Counted from the stretch's first letter, positions 1-9,910 are shown. The stretch: DNA of 63,523 nt from Clostridiales bacterium (GCA_019418625.1 DYBL01000082.1:1-63523); one strand, 5' to 3'. Made by a program: numbers and translations. Notes: generated by a model not told the origin, from the sequence alone.

Positions 1-1295
1 GCCAGGCCCCGGCCCTGCGGGCGGAGCTTATGCGGCGGCTGAAGCTGGAGACGGCCCAGAGCTATGTGTGCGCCTGCCCGCTGACGCTTGGTTATGCCTA
101 TCAGCTTTCGGGGCTGTCGCCCACCCTCTACGACCCGCCCTTCGCCCCGGCCTGGCCGGACTACCTCTCAAGGTCCGTGCCCATGTGGCGGCAGATCGAG
201 CAGCGGGACGTGCTGCTGTTTTACCCCTACCACTCCATGCAGCCGTTTTTGGAGCTTTTGAAGGAGTCCGCCGCCGACCCGGCGGTGCTGTCCATCCAGA
301 TCACCGTCTACCGGCTGGCCCGCAAGTCCGCCGTCATCAAGCACCTTTGCGCGGCGGCGGAGAACGGCAAGGCCGTGACGGTGCTGGTGGAGCTGCGGGC
401 CCGGTTCGATGAGAAGAACAACATCGGCTGGGCCAGGGAGCTGGAGGAGGCGGGCTGCCGCATCCTCTACGGCCCCACGGATTATAAGTGCCACGCCAAG
501 CTCTGCCTCATCACCCGGCGGGAAAAGGGCGGCCTTCGGTACATCACCCAGGTAGGCACCGGCAACTACAACGAAAAGACCGCCGGCATCTACACGGACT
601 TCTGCCTCATGACCGCCGATCCCGCCATCGGCGCCGACGCGGTGTCCTTTTTCCAGAACATGCTCATCTCCGACCTCAGGGGCAGCTACCAACATCTGCT
701 GGTGGCGCCGGTGTCTCTCAAGCAGACGCTGCTGCGGCTCATGGACGCCGAGATCGCCCGGGGCAGCCGGGGCCGCATCATTCTCAAGACCAACTCCGTC
801 ACGGAGCGGCAGCTCATCGACAAGCTGGCGGAGGCCTCCCAGGCGGGGGTGCGGGTGGACCTGATCGTCCGGGGCATCTGCTGTTTGGTACCGGGCATTC
901 CCGGCAAGACGGACAACATCACCGTTACCAGTGTGGTGGGCCGCTTTTTGGAGCACTCCCGCATCTACTCCTTCGGGGAGGGAGCTCTGCGGCAGATCTA
1001 CATCTCCTCGGCGGACATCATGACCCGCAACCAGGTGCGCCGGGTGGAGGTGGCCTGCCCTGTCAGGAGCCGGGAGGTGGCGGATTTCCTGGGAGATTAT
1101 CTGGAGCGCATCCTCTCGGACAATGTGAAGGCCCGCCGTCTGCTCAGTGACGGCACCTATGCTGCCTGCCCGGTGGAGGGGGAGCGGGTGTCGGTCCAGC
1201 AGTATTATCTGGATCACCCGCCGGTCCTCACGTCCACCCGGGAGGTCCGGCCCAGTCCGGCGGAGCGGCTGAAGCGGCTGCTGCATCGTGCATAA
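1..1295 (+). CDS. ppk: Polyphosphate kinase 1, C-terminal part (5' end outside window)
   Basis: Polymerises the gamma-phosphate of ATP into inorganic polyphosphate, reversibly, at the membrane. The reading frame is open to the left edge, so the N-terminal domains are cut by the window. What remains is the phospholipase-D-like catalytic half. The autophosphorylated histidine is visible in DYKCHAKL (near base 492) and the second catalytic histidine in GRFLEHSRIY (near base 954), matching His435 and His592 of the E. coli enzyme by family knowledge. The RDVLLFYPYHSMQPF segment is the conserved start of the first C-terminal domain. It converges on the SPFH gene across a shared terminator. No regulator is visible nearby. 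Confidence 0.95.
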   Translation, partial: QAPALRAELMRRLKLETAQSYVCACPLTLGYAYQLSGLSPTLYDPPFAPAWPDYLSRSVPMWRQIEQRDVLLFYPYHSMQPFLELLKESAADPAVLSIQITVYRLARKSAVIKHLCAAAENGKAVTVLVELRARFDEKNNIGWARELEEAGCRILYGPTDYKCHAKLCLITRREKGGLRYITQVGTGNYNEKTAGIYTDFCLMTADPAIGADAVSFFQNMLISDLRGSYQHLLVAPVSLKQTLLRLMDAEIARGSRGRIILKTNSVTERQLIDKLAEASQAGVRVDLIVRGICCLVPGIPGKTDNITVTSVVGRFLEHSRIYSFGEGALRQIYISSADIMTRNQVRRVEVACPVRSREVADFLGDYLERILSDNVKARRLLSDGTYAACPVEGERVSVQQYYLDHPPVLTSTREVRPSPAERLKRLLHRA

Positions 1296-1333
1296 GAAAA
1301 CGCCTCCGGCTCATGCCGGAGGCGTTTTCTTCA
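1296..1333. terminator. Bidirectional rho-independent terminator
   Basis: A 15-bp perfect stem (GAAAACGCCTCCGGC with its complement, TCAT loop) begins right after the ppk stop codon. The A-rich and T-rich stem bases give a U-run on either strand, so it serves both ppk and the convergent SPFH gene. Confidence 0.9.
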
Positions 1334-1338
1334 TAAGA

Positions 1339-2289
1339 TCAGTTCTTTTCGGCCGGGTCGCTTTCAAACACGGCCTTGGCGCTGGCGGCGAGGCCCGCCA
1401 GGCCCTGCAGCTCGCTGGGGATGATGATCTTGGTGGCCTTGCCGTCGGCCACCTTCTGCATGGTCTCCAGGGCCTTGAGCTTGACCACCTGGTCGTTGGG
1501 GGCGGCGGCGTTCAGGAGCTTCAGGGCGTCGGCCATGGCCTGCTGGACCTGCAAAATGGCCTGGGCCTCTGCCTGAGCGGCCATGATGCGGGCTTCCTTT
1601 TCGCCCTCGGCCTTGAGGATAGCGGCCTGCTTGGCGGCGTCGGCCTTGAGGATGGCGGACTGCTTTTCGCCCTCGGCCACCAGGATCTGGGACTGCTTCT
1701 GGCCCTCTGCCTGGAGGATGGACTCACGGCGCTCCCGCTCGGCCTTCATCTGCTTTTCCATGGCGTTCTGGATCTCCTTGGGCGGGATGATGTTCTTCAG
1801 CTCCACCCGGTTGACCTTGATGCCCCAGGGGTCCGTGGCCTCGTCCAGAATGGCGCGCATGCGGGTGTTGATGGTGTCGCGGGAGGTGAGGGACTGGTCC
1901 AGCTCCATGTCGCCGATGATGTTGCGCAGGGTGGTGGCGGTCAGGTTCTCGATGGCGTTCATGGGGTGCTCCACGCCGTAGGTATAGAGCTTGGGATCGG
2001 TGATCTGGAAGTAGATGACCGTGTCGATCTGCATGGTGACGTTGTCCTTGGTGATGACAGGCTGGGGTGCGAAGTCCGCCACCTGCTCCTTAAGGGACAC
2101 CTTCTTGGCGATCCGCTCGATAAAGGGCACCTTCAGGTGCAGTCCCACGCCCCACACGGCCCGGAACGCGCCCAGGCGCTCCACCACGTAGGCTTTGGAC
2201 TGGGGGACGATGACGATGTTGCTGATGATGACCAGCAGCACCAGGATCACAAGGATGATGGCAACGATGGTTCCAATGGAAATCGGCAT
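1339..2289 (-). CDS. SPFH/Band 7 (slipin/QmcA-like) membrane protein
   Basis: Stomatin/prohibitin/flotillin-type membrane scaffold, 316 residues. An N-terminal membrane helix (about residues 5-27, rich in I, V and L) is followed by the Band 7 domain (about 28-190, VERLGAFRAVWGVGLH and NVTMQIDTVIYFQ segments). A coiled-coil, Ala/Glu/Lys-rich region with repeated AEGEKQSAILKADAAKQAAI-type heptads follows, and a short conserved C-terminus. A GGAGGG ribosome site lies 7 nt before the ATG. It follows the NfeD gene by 33 bp, the classic NfeD-SPFH operon; in that family the partners oligomerise in membrane microdomains. Exact role unknown. Confidence 0.9.
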   Translation of the reverse strand: MPISIGTIVAIILVILVLLVIISNIVIVPQSKAYVVERLGAFRAVWGVGLHLKVPFIERIAKKVSLKEQVADFAPQPVITKDNVTMQIDTVIYFQITDPKLYTYGVEHPMNAIENLTATTLRNIIGDMELDQSLTSRDTINTRMRAILDEATDPWGIKVNRVELKNIIPPKEIQNAMEKQMKAERERRESILQAEGQKQSQILVAEGEKQSAILKADAAKQAAILKAEGEKEARIMAAQAEAQAILQVQQAMADALKLLNAAAPNDQVVKLKALETMQKVADGKATKIIIPSELQGLAGLAASAKAVFESDPAEKN

Positions 2290-2322
2290 AAATGACCCTC
2301 CTGTCTTTTTTGAATATCCGGT

Positions 2323-2778
2323 TTATCTGTCCGCAGCGGCGCTCACCGCCTGGGGAAGCCGTTCTACCAGAAGCTTGACGCCCTGCAGCTTCTGGATGCG
2401 CACCATCTCCCCGGCGGGGATGACGGTGCCGTCGGCACTGCGGGCCGACCAGGTCTTTCCGTCGGCATAGACGGCGCCGGCGGCGTTTTCATTGTCGATG
2501 GTCTCCGTGACCTTCGCCGTCTGGCCCAGCAGACGGTCAGCGTTGGTGGGCACGGCACGGCCGGCGGTGAATTTGCGTACCAGGGGCCGGGTGGCGGCCA
2601 GGGCAATGGCGGATACCACGGCGAAGAGCACCAGCTGCACCGTTACGGACGCGTGGGCCAGAGCGGCCAGCAGCGCTGCCGCGGCGCCTGCCACGAACCA
2701 GATGGACACCAGTCCGGCGGTCATGGCCTCCACTGCGCCGAAGAGCACAATGGCGCCCAGCCAGATCCAGATCATCAT
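2323..2778 (-). CDS. NfeD-like membrane protein
   Basis: About 151 residues: two or three membrane helices (about residues 2-75, starting MMIWIWLGAIVLFGAVEA) followed by the OB-fold NfeD domain (ADRLLGQTAKVTETIDNENA ... GTVIPAGEMVRIQKLQG). The frame stays open upstream to 2856, but the AAAGGAGG site 10 nt before 2778 fixes the start there. It lacks the serine protease domain of long NfeD proteins, so it is the short form that partners SPFH proteins, and the SPFH gene follows directly. A TATAAT box on this strand lies at 2822-2827, with no clear -35. Confidence 0.85.
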   Translation of the reverse strand: MMIWIWLGAIVLFGAVEAMTAGLVSIWFVAGAAAALLAALAHASVTVQLVLFAVVSAIALAATRPLVRKFTAGRAVPTNADRLLGQTAKVTETIDNENAAGAVYADGKTWSARSADGTVIPAGEMVRIQKLQGVKLLVERLPQAVSAAADR

Positions 2779-2879
2779 AAGGCCTGCGCCTCCTTTCAAA
2801 GCATTTTCGGGATTTGTATGCATTATACCATGGAATTTGCGCGGGAAACGTTTCATTTTGGTTACAATCCCCCGGGAAG

Positions 2880-2908
2880 TTGCGCCCGGCTGGGATTTTT
2901 GCTATACT
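2880..2908 (+). promoter_or_regulatory. Sigma-A promoter of the methyltransferase operon
   Basis: TTGCGC (2880-2885), 17 bp, TATACT (2903-2908), 38 bp upstream of the methyltransferase ATG. It drives the rightward three-gene set and is back to back with the NfeD promoter. Confidence 0.6.
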
Positions 2909-2945
2909 GTGGGTGAAATTGAGAAAAAACGAGGAGGAACGGGCC

Positions 2946-4064
2946 ATGAAACTGACAGTGCCCTGTTTATTTGGGCTGGAGGCCCTGGTGGCGGAGGAGA
3001 TGCGCCGGCTGCAGCTGCAGGATGTGCGGGCGGAAAACGGGCGGGTCCACTGCCAGGGGACCATGGGGGACATCGCCCGGCTGAATCTGAATCTGCGCTG
3101 CGGCGCCCGGGTGCTCATGGAGCTGGGCTCTTTCCCGGCTCCGGACTTCGAGGCGCTGTTCCAGGGCGTGCTGGCCCTGCCCTGGGAGGACTATATCCCC
3201 CGGGACGGGGAGTTCCCCGTGAAAGGATACAGTCTGGACTCCACGCTGCACTCCGTGCCTGCCTGCCAGGCCATCGTGAAGAAGGCGGCGGCCCGGCGGC
3301 TGGGGGATGTGTACGGCTGCGAAACGCTGCCGGAGACCGGCAGCCGCTATCAGATCCAGTTCGCCATCATCAAGGACACGGCCACGCTGTACCTGGATAC
3401 CTCCGGCGAGGGGCTCTACAAGCGGGGCTACCGGGCCAAAAACATGGGCGCGCCGCTGAAGGAGACGCTGGCGGCGGCGCTGGTGCTGCTTGCCCGCTAC
3501 CGGGGCCGGGACCCCTTCTGCGACCCCTTCTGCGGCAGCGGCACCATCCCCATCGAGGCGGCCCTCATCGCCAAGAACCGGGCCCCGGGCCTGGACCGGA
3601 GCTTTGCCGCCCAGAAGTGGAAGAACATGGACGCAAAGCTCTGGATGGATGCCGCCGACGAGGCCATGGACAAGGAGTTCCACGGCACCTACGACATCTG
3701 GGGCGGGGACATCGACCCTGCCGCCGTGGAGCTGGCAAAGCATAACGCGGCCCTGGCGGGCGTGGACGACTGCGTCCGCTTTGAGGTGGCTGACGCCGCC
3801 GCGTTCCACCGGGACAGCGAGTACGGCCAGCTGGTGACCAACCCGCCCTACGGCGAGCGGCTGCTGGAAAAGAAAGAGGCGGGGGAGCTGTACCGGGTCT
3901 TTGGCCGGGCCATGGCCCAGATGCCGCCCAAGTGGCGCATCGTGATCCTCTCGTCCCACACGGAGTTCGAGCGGTGCTTTGGCCGCAATGCGGAGAAAAA
4001 GCGCAAGCTCTATAACGGCATGCTCAAGTGCGACGCGTTTTTCTACGGCGGAAAAGAAAAGTGA
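2946..4064 (+). CDS. THUMP-domain class I SAM-dependent RNA methyltransferase (RlmL/YpsC type)
   Basis: Predicted to methylate guanine N2 in rRNA, or a related RNA target, using S-adenosylmethionine. 372 residues: N-terminal ferredoxin-like/THUMP region (about 1-155), then the Rossmann methyltransferase fold (about 160-372). The SAM motif is DPFCGSGTIPIEA and the catalytic N6/N2-amine motif IV is NPPYGERL. The frame is open further upstream, but GAGGAGG before base 2946 and the family's usual N-terminus (MKLTVPCLFGLEALV) decide the start. It resembles the N-terminal half of E. coli RlmL and Bacillus YpsC; the target base is not deducible. 15 bp separate it from the next gene, so probably an operon. 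Confidence 0.9.
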   Translation: MKLTVPCLFGLEALVAEEMRRLQLQDVRAENGRVHCQGTMGDIARLNLNLRCGARVLMELGSFPAPDFEALFQGVLALPWEDYIPRDGEFPVKGYSLDSTLHSVPACQAIVKKAAARRLGDVYGCETLPETGSRYQIQFAIIKDTATLYLDTSGEGLYKRGYRAKNMGAPLKETLAAALVLLARYRGRDPFCDPFCGSGTIPIEAALIAKNRAPGLDRSFAAQKWKNMDAKLWMDAADEAMDKEFHGTYDIWGGDIDPAAVELAKHNAALAGVDDCVRFEVADAAAFHRDSEYGQLVTNPPYGERLLEKKEAGELYRVFGRAMAQMPPKWRIVILSSHTEFERCFGRNAEKKRKLYNGMLKCDAFFYGGKEK

Positions 4065-4079
4065 AAAGGAGCGGAGACC

Positions 4080-4418
4080 ATGTTCGATTTTCTGAAGCGG
4101 AAAAAGGACGAGGACGACCCTTGGCTGTCCGGCGCAAAGCAGGTGGATGACTCGGATTTCCAGATGACGGTGGACGATGTGATGACCGTTTCCGGCCGCG
4201 GGACCGTAGCCCTGGGAGAGGTGCAGCGGGGAACGGTGTGCGTAGGAGACCAGATCGTTATCAGTGGGCGGCATGGCCGCCTGACGGCCCGGGTCCGGGG
4301 ACTGGAGAAATTCCATGAGATCCTCGATACGGCGCACGCAGGCGAATATATCGGCGCGACGCTGGAGGGTGTGTCCAAGGAGCAGGTGGAAAAGGGAGAT
4401 ATTCTGCTCAAACGCTGA
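4080..4418 (+). CDS. Stand-alone EF-Tu domain-2-like beta-barrel protein
   Basis: 112 residues. After a charged N-terminus (MFDFLKRKKDEDD) the protein is a single translation-factor domain-2 barrel: FQMTVDDVMTVSGRGTVALG, then GTVCVGDQIVISG and VSKEQVEKGDILLKR, which match the corresponding strands of EF-Tu. There is no GTPase domain before it and no domain 3 after it. An AAAGGAG site precedes the ATG. Such orphan domain-2 proteins occur in clostridia without a defined role. It could bind RNA or a protein; I assign no function. Confidence 0.75.
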   Translation: MFDFLKRKKDEDDPWLSGAKQVDDSDFQMTVDDVMTVSGRGTVALGEVQRGTVCVGDQIVISGRHGRLTARVRGLEKFHEILDTAHAGEYIGATLEGVSKEQVEKGDILLKR

Positions 4419-4437
4419 ACATGGGAGGTGCGCTGCG

Positions 4438-5364
4438 GTGCGCCATGTATTCATCATCAATCCCAAGGCGGGCAAGCAGGACCAGACGGCCCGGATCTAT
4501 GCCATGGCGGACGCCCTGCGCACCCGCCACGGCCTTACATGCGAGTGCCTGCTCACCAGCGGCCCCGGCGGCGGCACGGAGCTTGCCCGCCGGGCGGCGG
4601 AGAGCGGGGAGGAGGTCCGGCTCTACGCCTGCGGGGGAGACGGCACCATCTTTGAGGTGGCCAACGGCATCGCGGGTCTTGACAACGCTGCCATGACCTG
4701 CATCTCCGCCGGCACCGGCAACGATTTTTTGAAAAACTTCGGCGACCAGATGCCATTGTTCTCCGACGCGGAAAACCTCTGGGACGGGGATGTGCGCACC
4801 CTGGACCTCATCGACTGCAACGGGCGGCTCTGCACCACCATCGCCTGCAACGGCATCGATGCCCAGGTGGCCGAGAGCGTCCATCGCTACGGCGATATCC
4901 CGTTTTTGAGCGGGCGGGGCAGCTACCTTTGCTCCGTGGCGGCCAATTTCCTTTTTAAGGGCATCGGCCACCGCTGGACGGTGAGTCTGGACGGCAGGGA
5001 GGAGACGGGGGAGTACGCCCTGGTCTCCATGTGCAACGGCCGCTATTACGGCGGCGGCTCCACCCCGGTGCCCCAGGCCCGCATGGACGACGGCGTACTG
5101 CATACGGTGCTCATCAAAAAGGTCAGCCGGGCCACGTTTGCCCGTCTGTTCCCGGCCTATTCCGCCGGGGACCATGACGCCCTGCCCCCGGAGCTGATCC
5201 GGGTGTCCACGGCCCGGGAGGTGCGTATCCGGGCGGAGCGGGACATCGTCTCCTGCGTGGACGGGGAGTGCTTCCGCAGCCGGGAGGTGGTCATGACCCT
5301 CTCGGACAAGAAGCTGCGGTTTTTCGGGCCCAGAGGCTGCGATCCCAATGCCACGGCCAGATAA
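4438..5364 (+). CDS. Diacylglycerol kinase family lipid kinase (DgkB/YegS/BmrU type)
   Basis: About 308 residues. The N-terminal catalytic domain carries the nucleotide-binding GGDGT motif (YACGGDGTIFEVANGI) and the following SAGTGNDF loop typical of DAGK_cat proteins; the C-terminal beta-sandwich contains the GGG-rich NGRYYGGGSTPVPQA segment. The family phosphorylates diacylglycerol or related lipids to feed phosphatidate recycling. I chose the GTG at 4438 because GGAGGT sits 8 nt upstream and the family begins with HVFIINPKAGK; the open frame upstream overlaps the preceding gene. The substrate among DAG, undecaprenol or sphingoid lipids is not certain. Confidence 0.88.
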   Translation: MRHVFIINPKAGKQDQTARIYAMADALRTRHGLTCECLLTSGPGGGTELARRAAESGEEVRLYACGGDGTIFEVANGIAGLDNAAMTCISAGTGNDFLKNFGDQMPLFSDAENLWDGDVRTLDLIDCNGRLCTTIACNGIDAQVAESVHRYGDIPFLSGRGSYLCSVAANFLFKGIGHRWTVSLDGREETGEYALVSMCNGRYYGGGSTPVPQARMDDGVLHTVLIKKVSRATFARLFPAYSAGDHDALPPELIRVSTAREVRIRAERDIVSCVDGECFRSREVVMTLSDKKLRFFGPRGCDPNATAR

Positions 5365-5394
5365 ACGCTCCGGCGGTTTTCGCCGGGGCGTTTT
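5365..5394 (+). terminator. Rho-independent terminator
   Basis: Stem ACGCTCCGGCG / CGCCGGGGCGT with GTTTT loop then TTTT, immediately after the lipid kinase stop codon. A second T-run follows at about 5408-5415. Confidence 0.75.
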
Positions 5395-5543
5395 GCCGCA
5401 AAGAGGCGTTTTTTTGAATCCCCGGCGGCACTTTGGCAGCGCGCATCTGCCCGCCCGCTGCCGCATAGACTTTTCCTTGCGGGGCGCGGCGTATTTGTCT
5501 GGGGGAATTCACAAATATTTCATAACTTTTGTGAAAATCCCCC

Positions 5544-5572
5544 TTTACAAACCGATGCGGTTGCGCTAAGAT
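5544..5572 (+). promoter_or_regulatory. groESL promoter
   Basis: TTTACA (5544-5549), 17 bp, TAAGAT (5567-5572). It lies 8 bp before the CIRCE element, so the operator covers the transcription start. Confidence 0.85.
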
Positions 5573-5579
5573 AACAGCG

Positions 5580-5606
5580 TTAGCACTCGAGAGAGTTGAG
5601 TGCTAA
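5580..5606 (+). promoter_or_regulatory. CIRCE operator (HrcA binding site)
   Basis: TTAGCACTC, 9-bp spacer, GAGTGCTAA: a perfect match to the CIRCE inverted repeat. By family knowledge HrcA represses groESL here and is released on heat shock. The hrcA gene itself is not in the window. Confidence 0.97.
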
Positions 5607-5655
5607 CGCTGAATGTGTTTTCAAAAATTTTTATTTACTATAAGGAGGAATCCCC

Positions 5656-5940
5656 ATGAAGCTCACTCCGCTTGCAGATCGCGTCATCTTGAAGATGGTG
5701 GAAACCGAGGAGACCACCAAGGGCGGCATCATCCTCACCGGCTCCGCCAAGGAAAAGCCCTCCGTGGCTGAGGTCATCTCTGTTGGCCCCGGCGGCAATG
5801 TGGACGGCAAGGACATCGTCATGACCGTCAAGCCCGGCGACAAGGTCATCACCAGCCAGTATGCCGGCACCAAGGTCACCCTGGAGGACGTGGAGTACGT
5901 GGTGGTGCGCCAGAACGACATCCTGGCCATCGTGGAGTAA
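5656..5940 (+). CDS. groES: Co-chaperonin GroES (Cpn10)
   Basis: 94 residues, the usual length. Caps the GroEL ring and closes the folding chamber. The N-terminus KLTPLADRVILKMVE and the C-terminal DVEYVVVRQNDILAIVE are canonical; the mobile loop (ETEETTKGGIILTGSAKEKP) is intact. An AAGGAGG site lies 9 nt upstream. First gene of the CIRCE-controlled groES-groEL operon, separated from groEL by an unusual 189-bp spacer with three hairpins. Confidence 0.98.
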   Translation: MKLTPLADRVILKMVETEETTKGGIILTGSAKEKPSVAEVISVGPGGNVDGKDIVMTVKPGDKVITSQYAGTKVTLEDVEYVVVRQNDILAIVE

Positions 5941-6030
5941 TCCGCAGATCCGATTTCATTTCGCCCAAGGCGAATCCCTTTCAAATCATTTTCGCCGCGG
6001 CGTGTACGTGGCGAAAATCCCTAGACCCCA

Positions 6031-6099
6031 GCCGCCGTGGGCGGCGTCACCAGTCCGCAGACTGGTGAGGGGGGATCTAAAGGGGGGATGAAATCCCCC
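6031..6099. repeat. Dispersed-repeat-like block of three hairpins in the groES-groEL spacer
   Basis: Three adjacent inverted repeats: GCCGCC-GTG-GGCGGC (6031-6045), TCACCAGTC-CGCA-GACTGGTGA (6047-6068) and GGGGGAT-GAA-ATCCCCC (6083-6099). The composition and stacked palindromes resemble small intergenic repeat elements of gut Firmicutes. None has a U-run, so they are unlikely to be a full terminator. The third ends 15 nt before the groEL ribosome site. Confidence 0.6.
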
Positions 6100-6129
6100 G
6101 CTTTAAAAATGTTTGGAGGTAATGCAATT

Positions 6130-7755
<1,626 letters not shown>

Positions 7756-7844
7756 TCAATGCCGCATCCCGTTGAGACACGCAGGTTTCAGCGAGGAGAA
7801 AAGCAAATTTTGCGCTCAAAATGAAGCGCATGCTAAGAAAATCA

Positions 7845-7885
7845 AGGCCGACACTCACAATTCTTGTGGGTGTCGGCCTGTTTTT
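7845..7885 (+). terminator. groESL rho-independent terminator
   Basis: Stem AGGCCGACACTCACAA with its near-perfect complement (one G-U pair), TTC loop, then GTTTTT. Confidence 0.9.
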
Positions 7886-8097
7886 GCATCCGGCAGCGGT
7901 ATAGGCAATTTTTATATAAAAATCTATCCACTCCCAGCCTGAGAGAAGGCCTTTATCAGAACCCACAGATGTTTCATCATATAGGATACTATTTAACGGA
8001 TGGGGGCCGTTCAAATCCCCCGCGGCTTGATTTTCCTCTTAGATCCTATATACTCAAATTAGGAAGACAACTCTTTTGCGTATCTGATGGGAGAAAC
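7886..8097. other. Intergenic stretch with no convincing gene
   Basis: About 210 bp, A+T richer than groEL. An open frame runs through it, but it begins inside the groEL terminator and has no ribosome site. A GGGGG...GTTCAAATCCCCC sequence near 8004-8022 looks like a tRNA T-arm remnant, but no acceptor or anticodon arm is present. Confidence 0.4.
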
Positions 8098-8229
8098 ATG
8101 GTATTTTCCCTTATGATCATGCAGGTGATTGAAAGCTGCGGAGGTAAGCGGTATGAAGCAGCTGATATGTGGGATTCGGATCTTTCGGCTTCAAACGCCA
8201 TGGCTTATTTCGTAAGCAAGCCTGATTGA
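8098..8229 (+). CDS. Possible small protein, 43 residues
   Basis: Not recognised. A GGGAG sequence lies 6 nt before the ATG; the product would begin MVFSLMIMQVIESCGG and end ASNAMAYFVSKPD. It ends 25 bp before the next gene. The open frame extends upstream, so this start is only the most plausible. It may equally be a remnant of a larger decayed gene or no gene at all. Confidence 0.3.
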   Translation: MVFSLMIMQVIESCGGKRYEAADMWDSDLSASNAMAYFVSKPD

Positions 8230-8254
8230 GAATCACTGTTAAGGAGATGTTGCT

Positions 8255-9910
8255 ATGGGTACCACCGTCAGCAGCCTTCAGATCCTCGGTACAACAGAGG
8301 ACGCAGTCAAAGCCGCCATGCCTGATGCGGTTGTGGGGAAGTGGTCGGAACGCTTTATTACCGCCTGCCCTGGTGAGCTCTGGTTTGGACAGCTGGATCG
8401 AAAAGCCGGATGGCTTTCCAGAAAGTTGGGCTGTACTGTGCTTTCCGTGTCCATGTTCGACAGCGACGACCTGTCACTGGCACTCTATGTCTCCGGAAAG
8501 CGGGTCGTTCGCCATGCGGTTTATACCCAAGCGGAAGGACGGGCGCTGGGAAATGCCAATGTGTTCTGTGAGGGTCTGGGACTGTCGTCACAGATTGCCC
8601 CGCTCTTGAAGCGACTCTTTACTGGGCCTGATCAGGAGGAAAAGCTGCAGGTTCTCTCCAGCTTGCTGGGGGCGCCGCTGTTTGTCCGCTGGGATGATGA
8701 CTTTACGGCGGTGGAATTCCAGCTGGCGGACGAGAGACCGCTCCACGCCTGGATAAAGGCCCATCCGCTGCCGCCCAAACTCAAAAACCAGACCAATATG
8801 GAGCTGGTGCAGGAGATTGGAGAGCGAAGCGTGGACTACGGGGCTGGGGCACTGATTTTACGGCCTCTGAGCTATGCTGATGAAGAAGATGCCAGACTTT
8901 TTGGATGCGCAGTCGGCCAGGTCATCGGATGCTGCTGCAGCGGTGGTGAATGGGCCCATTGGGATGGAGATGGGCACCTCCAACGCACTGCTTTATCGGA
9001 GAATGGGCTGGATAATCTTTCCTATGCGAAAGCCGATGGGCGGCTGCTGACATTTGCCAGCGATATGGTTGGAGATGAGTTCAACGGGTATACGCCAGGG
9101 ATGACCCGTGTCGTATTCGACTCTGCCGGGCTGCTGCCGCTGCCGCTCACCGCAGGCGGAACGTCCACCACGCTCTGCCACGGGTATCTGCTGCCCGATG
9201 GCGGCTTTCTGGCAGTCCTGCGCCCGGTAAATGGTGCAGACCGATCTGAGATGTATCGTTATAGCACAAAAGGTGATGTTCTCTGGAGCTGGAAGGGAAA
9301 GATCAACCGTGTCACATTGATTGGAGATCGTATCTATCTGTCCGCCAACAGCGCGGGGGAGACGATGCTGCACTGCCTGACGCTGGCAGGGCAGTGTCTG
9401 TATTCTGCGGCAGCACACAGTGACGAGCCGGTCCAGACAGACGGAACCTGCTTGTATCAGCTGAAGCGGGGCGATTATCGTCAGGATGATACCCTTCTTC
9501 GGTTTACGCTGGATCTCCGGGAAGCGGGACAGCTGTCGGTGCCGTATCTGTCTGATCTGGCTATCGCGCCGGACGGCAGTTTCCTCATCTGTGCCGGTTG
9601 CGGTTCCGGAGTGATGGTGATCGATTTGGAGAGGTTTGAACTGCGGAAGGAATTGCGCAGTCAGAAAAATTACTATCTGGCGGTGGTGGACGGCAAAAAC
9701 CGCATCTGGACTGCCGACGGTGGATATTTTGAGTGCTGGTCGCCTGAGTTGGAGCTGCTGTCCCGACACCGCTTTGCGGGGGATATTGTAGATCATACGC
9801 TGAATCAGGCAGGCGAAATGTGTATTGCCGTTTATCAGCGGAACAAATATTTAACAAGAGTGTATCGGTTTTGTGGAAAGATTCCTGCTGAACAAGGTCC
9901 TTTTAATTGA
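8255..9910 (+). CDS. Hypothetical protein with beta-propeller-like C-terminal half
   Basis: 551 residues, no signal peptide, no membrane segment, not recognised. AAGGAG lies 9 nt before the ATG. Residues 1-200 form an alpha/beta region without a motif I know. From about 240 to the end there are repeated four-strand patterns typical of propellers: RLLTFASDM, GYLLPDGGFLAVLRP, KGDVLWSWKGKI, GDRIYLSANSAGETMLHCL, FLICAGCGSGVMVIDLE and NRIWTADGGYFECWSP. Such cytosolic propellers often sit near toxin/immunity loci, and one such decayed locus lies 3 kb downstream. This is context only; the function is unknown. Confidence 0.7.
   Translation: MGTTVSSLQILGTTEDAVKAAMPDAVVGKWSERFITACPGELWFGQLDRKAGWLSRKLGCTVLSVSMFDSDDLSLALYVSGKRVVRHAVYTQAEGRALGNANVFCEGLGLSSQIAPLLKRLFTGPDQEEKLQVLSSLLGAPLFVRWDDDFTAVEFQLADERPLHAWIKAHPLPPKLKNQTNMELVQEIGERSVDYGAGALILRPLSYADEEDARLFGCAVGQVIGCCCSGGEWAHWDGDGHLQRTALSENGLDNLSYAKADGRLLTFASDMVGDEFNGYTPGMTRVVFDSAGLLPLPLTAGGTSTTLCHGYLLPDGGFLAVLRPVNGADRSEMYRYSTKGDVLWSWKGKINRVTLIGDRIYLSANSAGETMLHCLTLAGQCLYSAAAHSDEPVQTDGTCLYQLKRGDYRQDDTLLRFTLDLREAGQLSVPYLSDLAIAPDGSFLICAGCGSGVMVIDLERFELRKELRSQKNYYLAVVDGKNRIWTADGGYFECWSPELELLSRHRFAGDIVDHTLNQAGEMCIAVYQRNKYLTRVYRFCGKIPAEQGPFN

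Noticed and set aside
2967..4475. A 502-codon frame antisense to the methyltransferase
   Set aside because: Shadow of GC-rich coding sequence; the plus strand has clear catalytic motifs and ribosome sites.
8004..8022. tRNA gene near 8.0 kb
   Set aside because: Only a T-arm-like GTTCAAATC is present; no acceptor or anticodon arms.
7864..8097. 5' part of the open frame ending at 8229
   Set aside because: It begins inside the groEL terminator stem and lacks a ribosome site; only the last 43 codons were kept, at low confidence.
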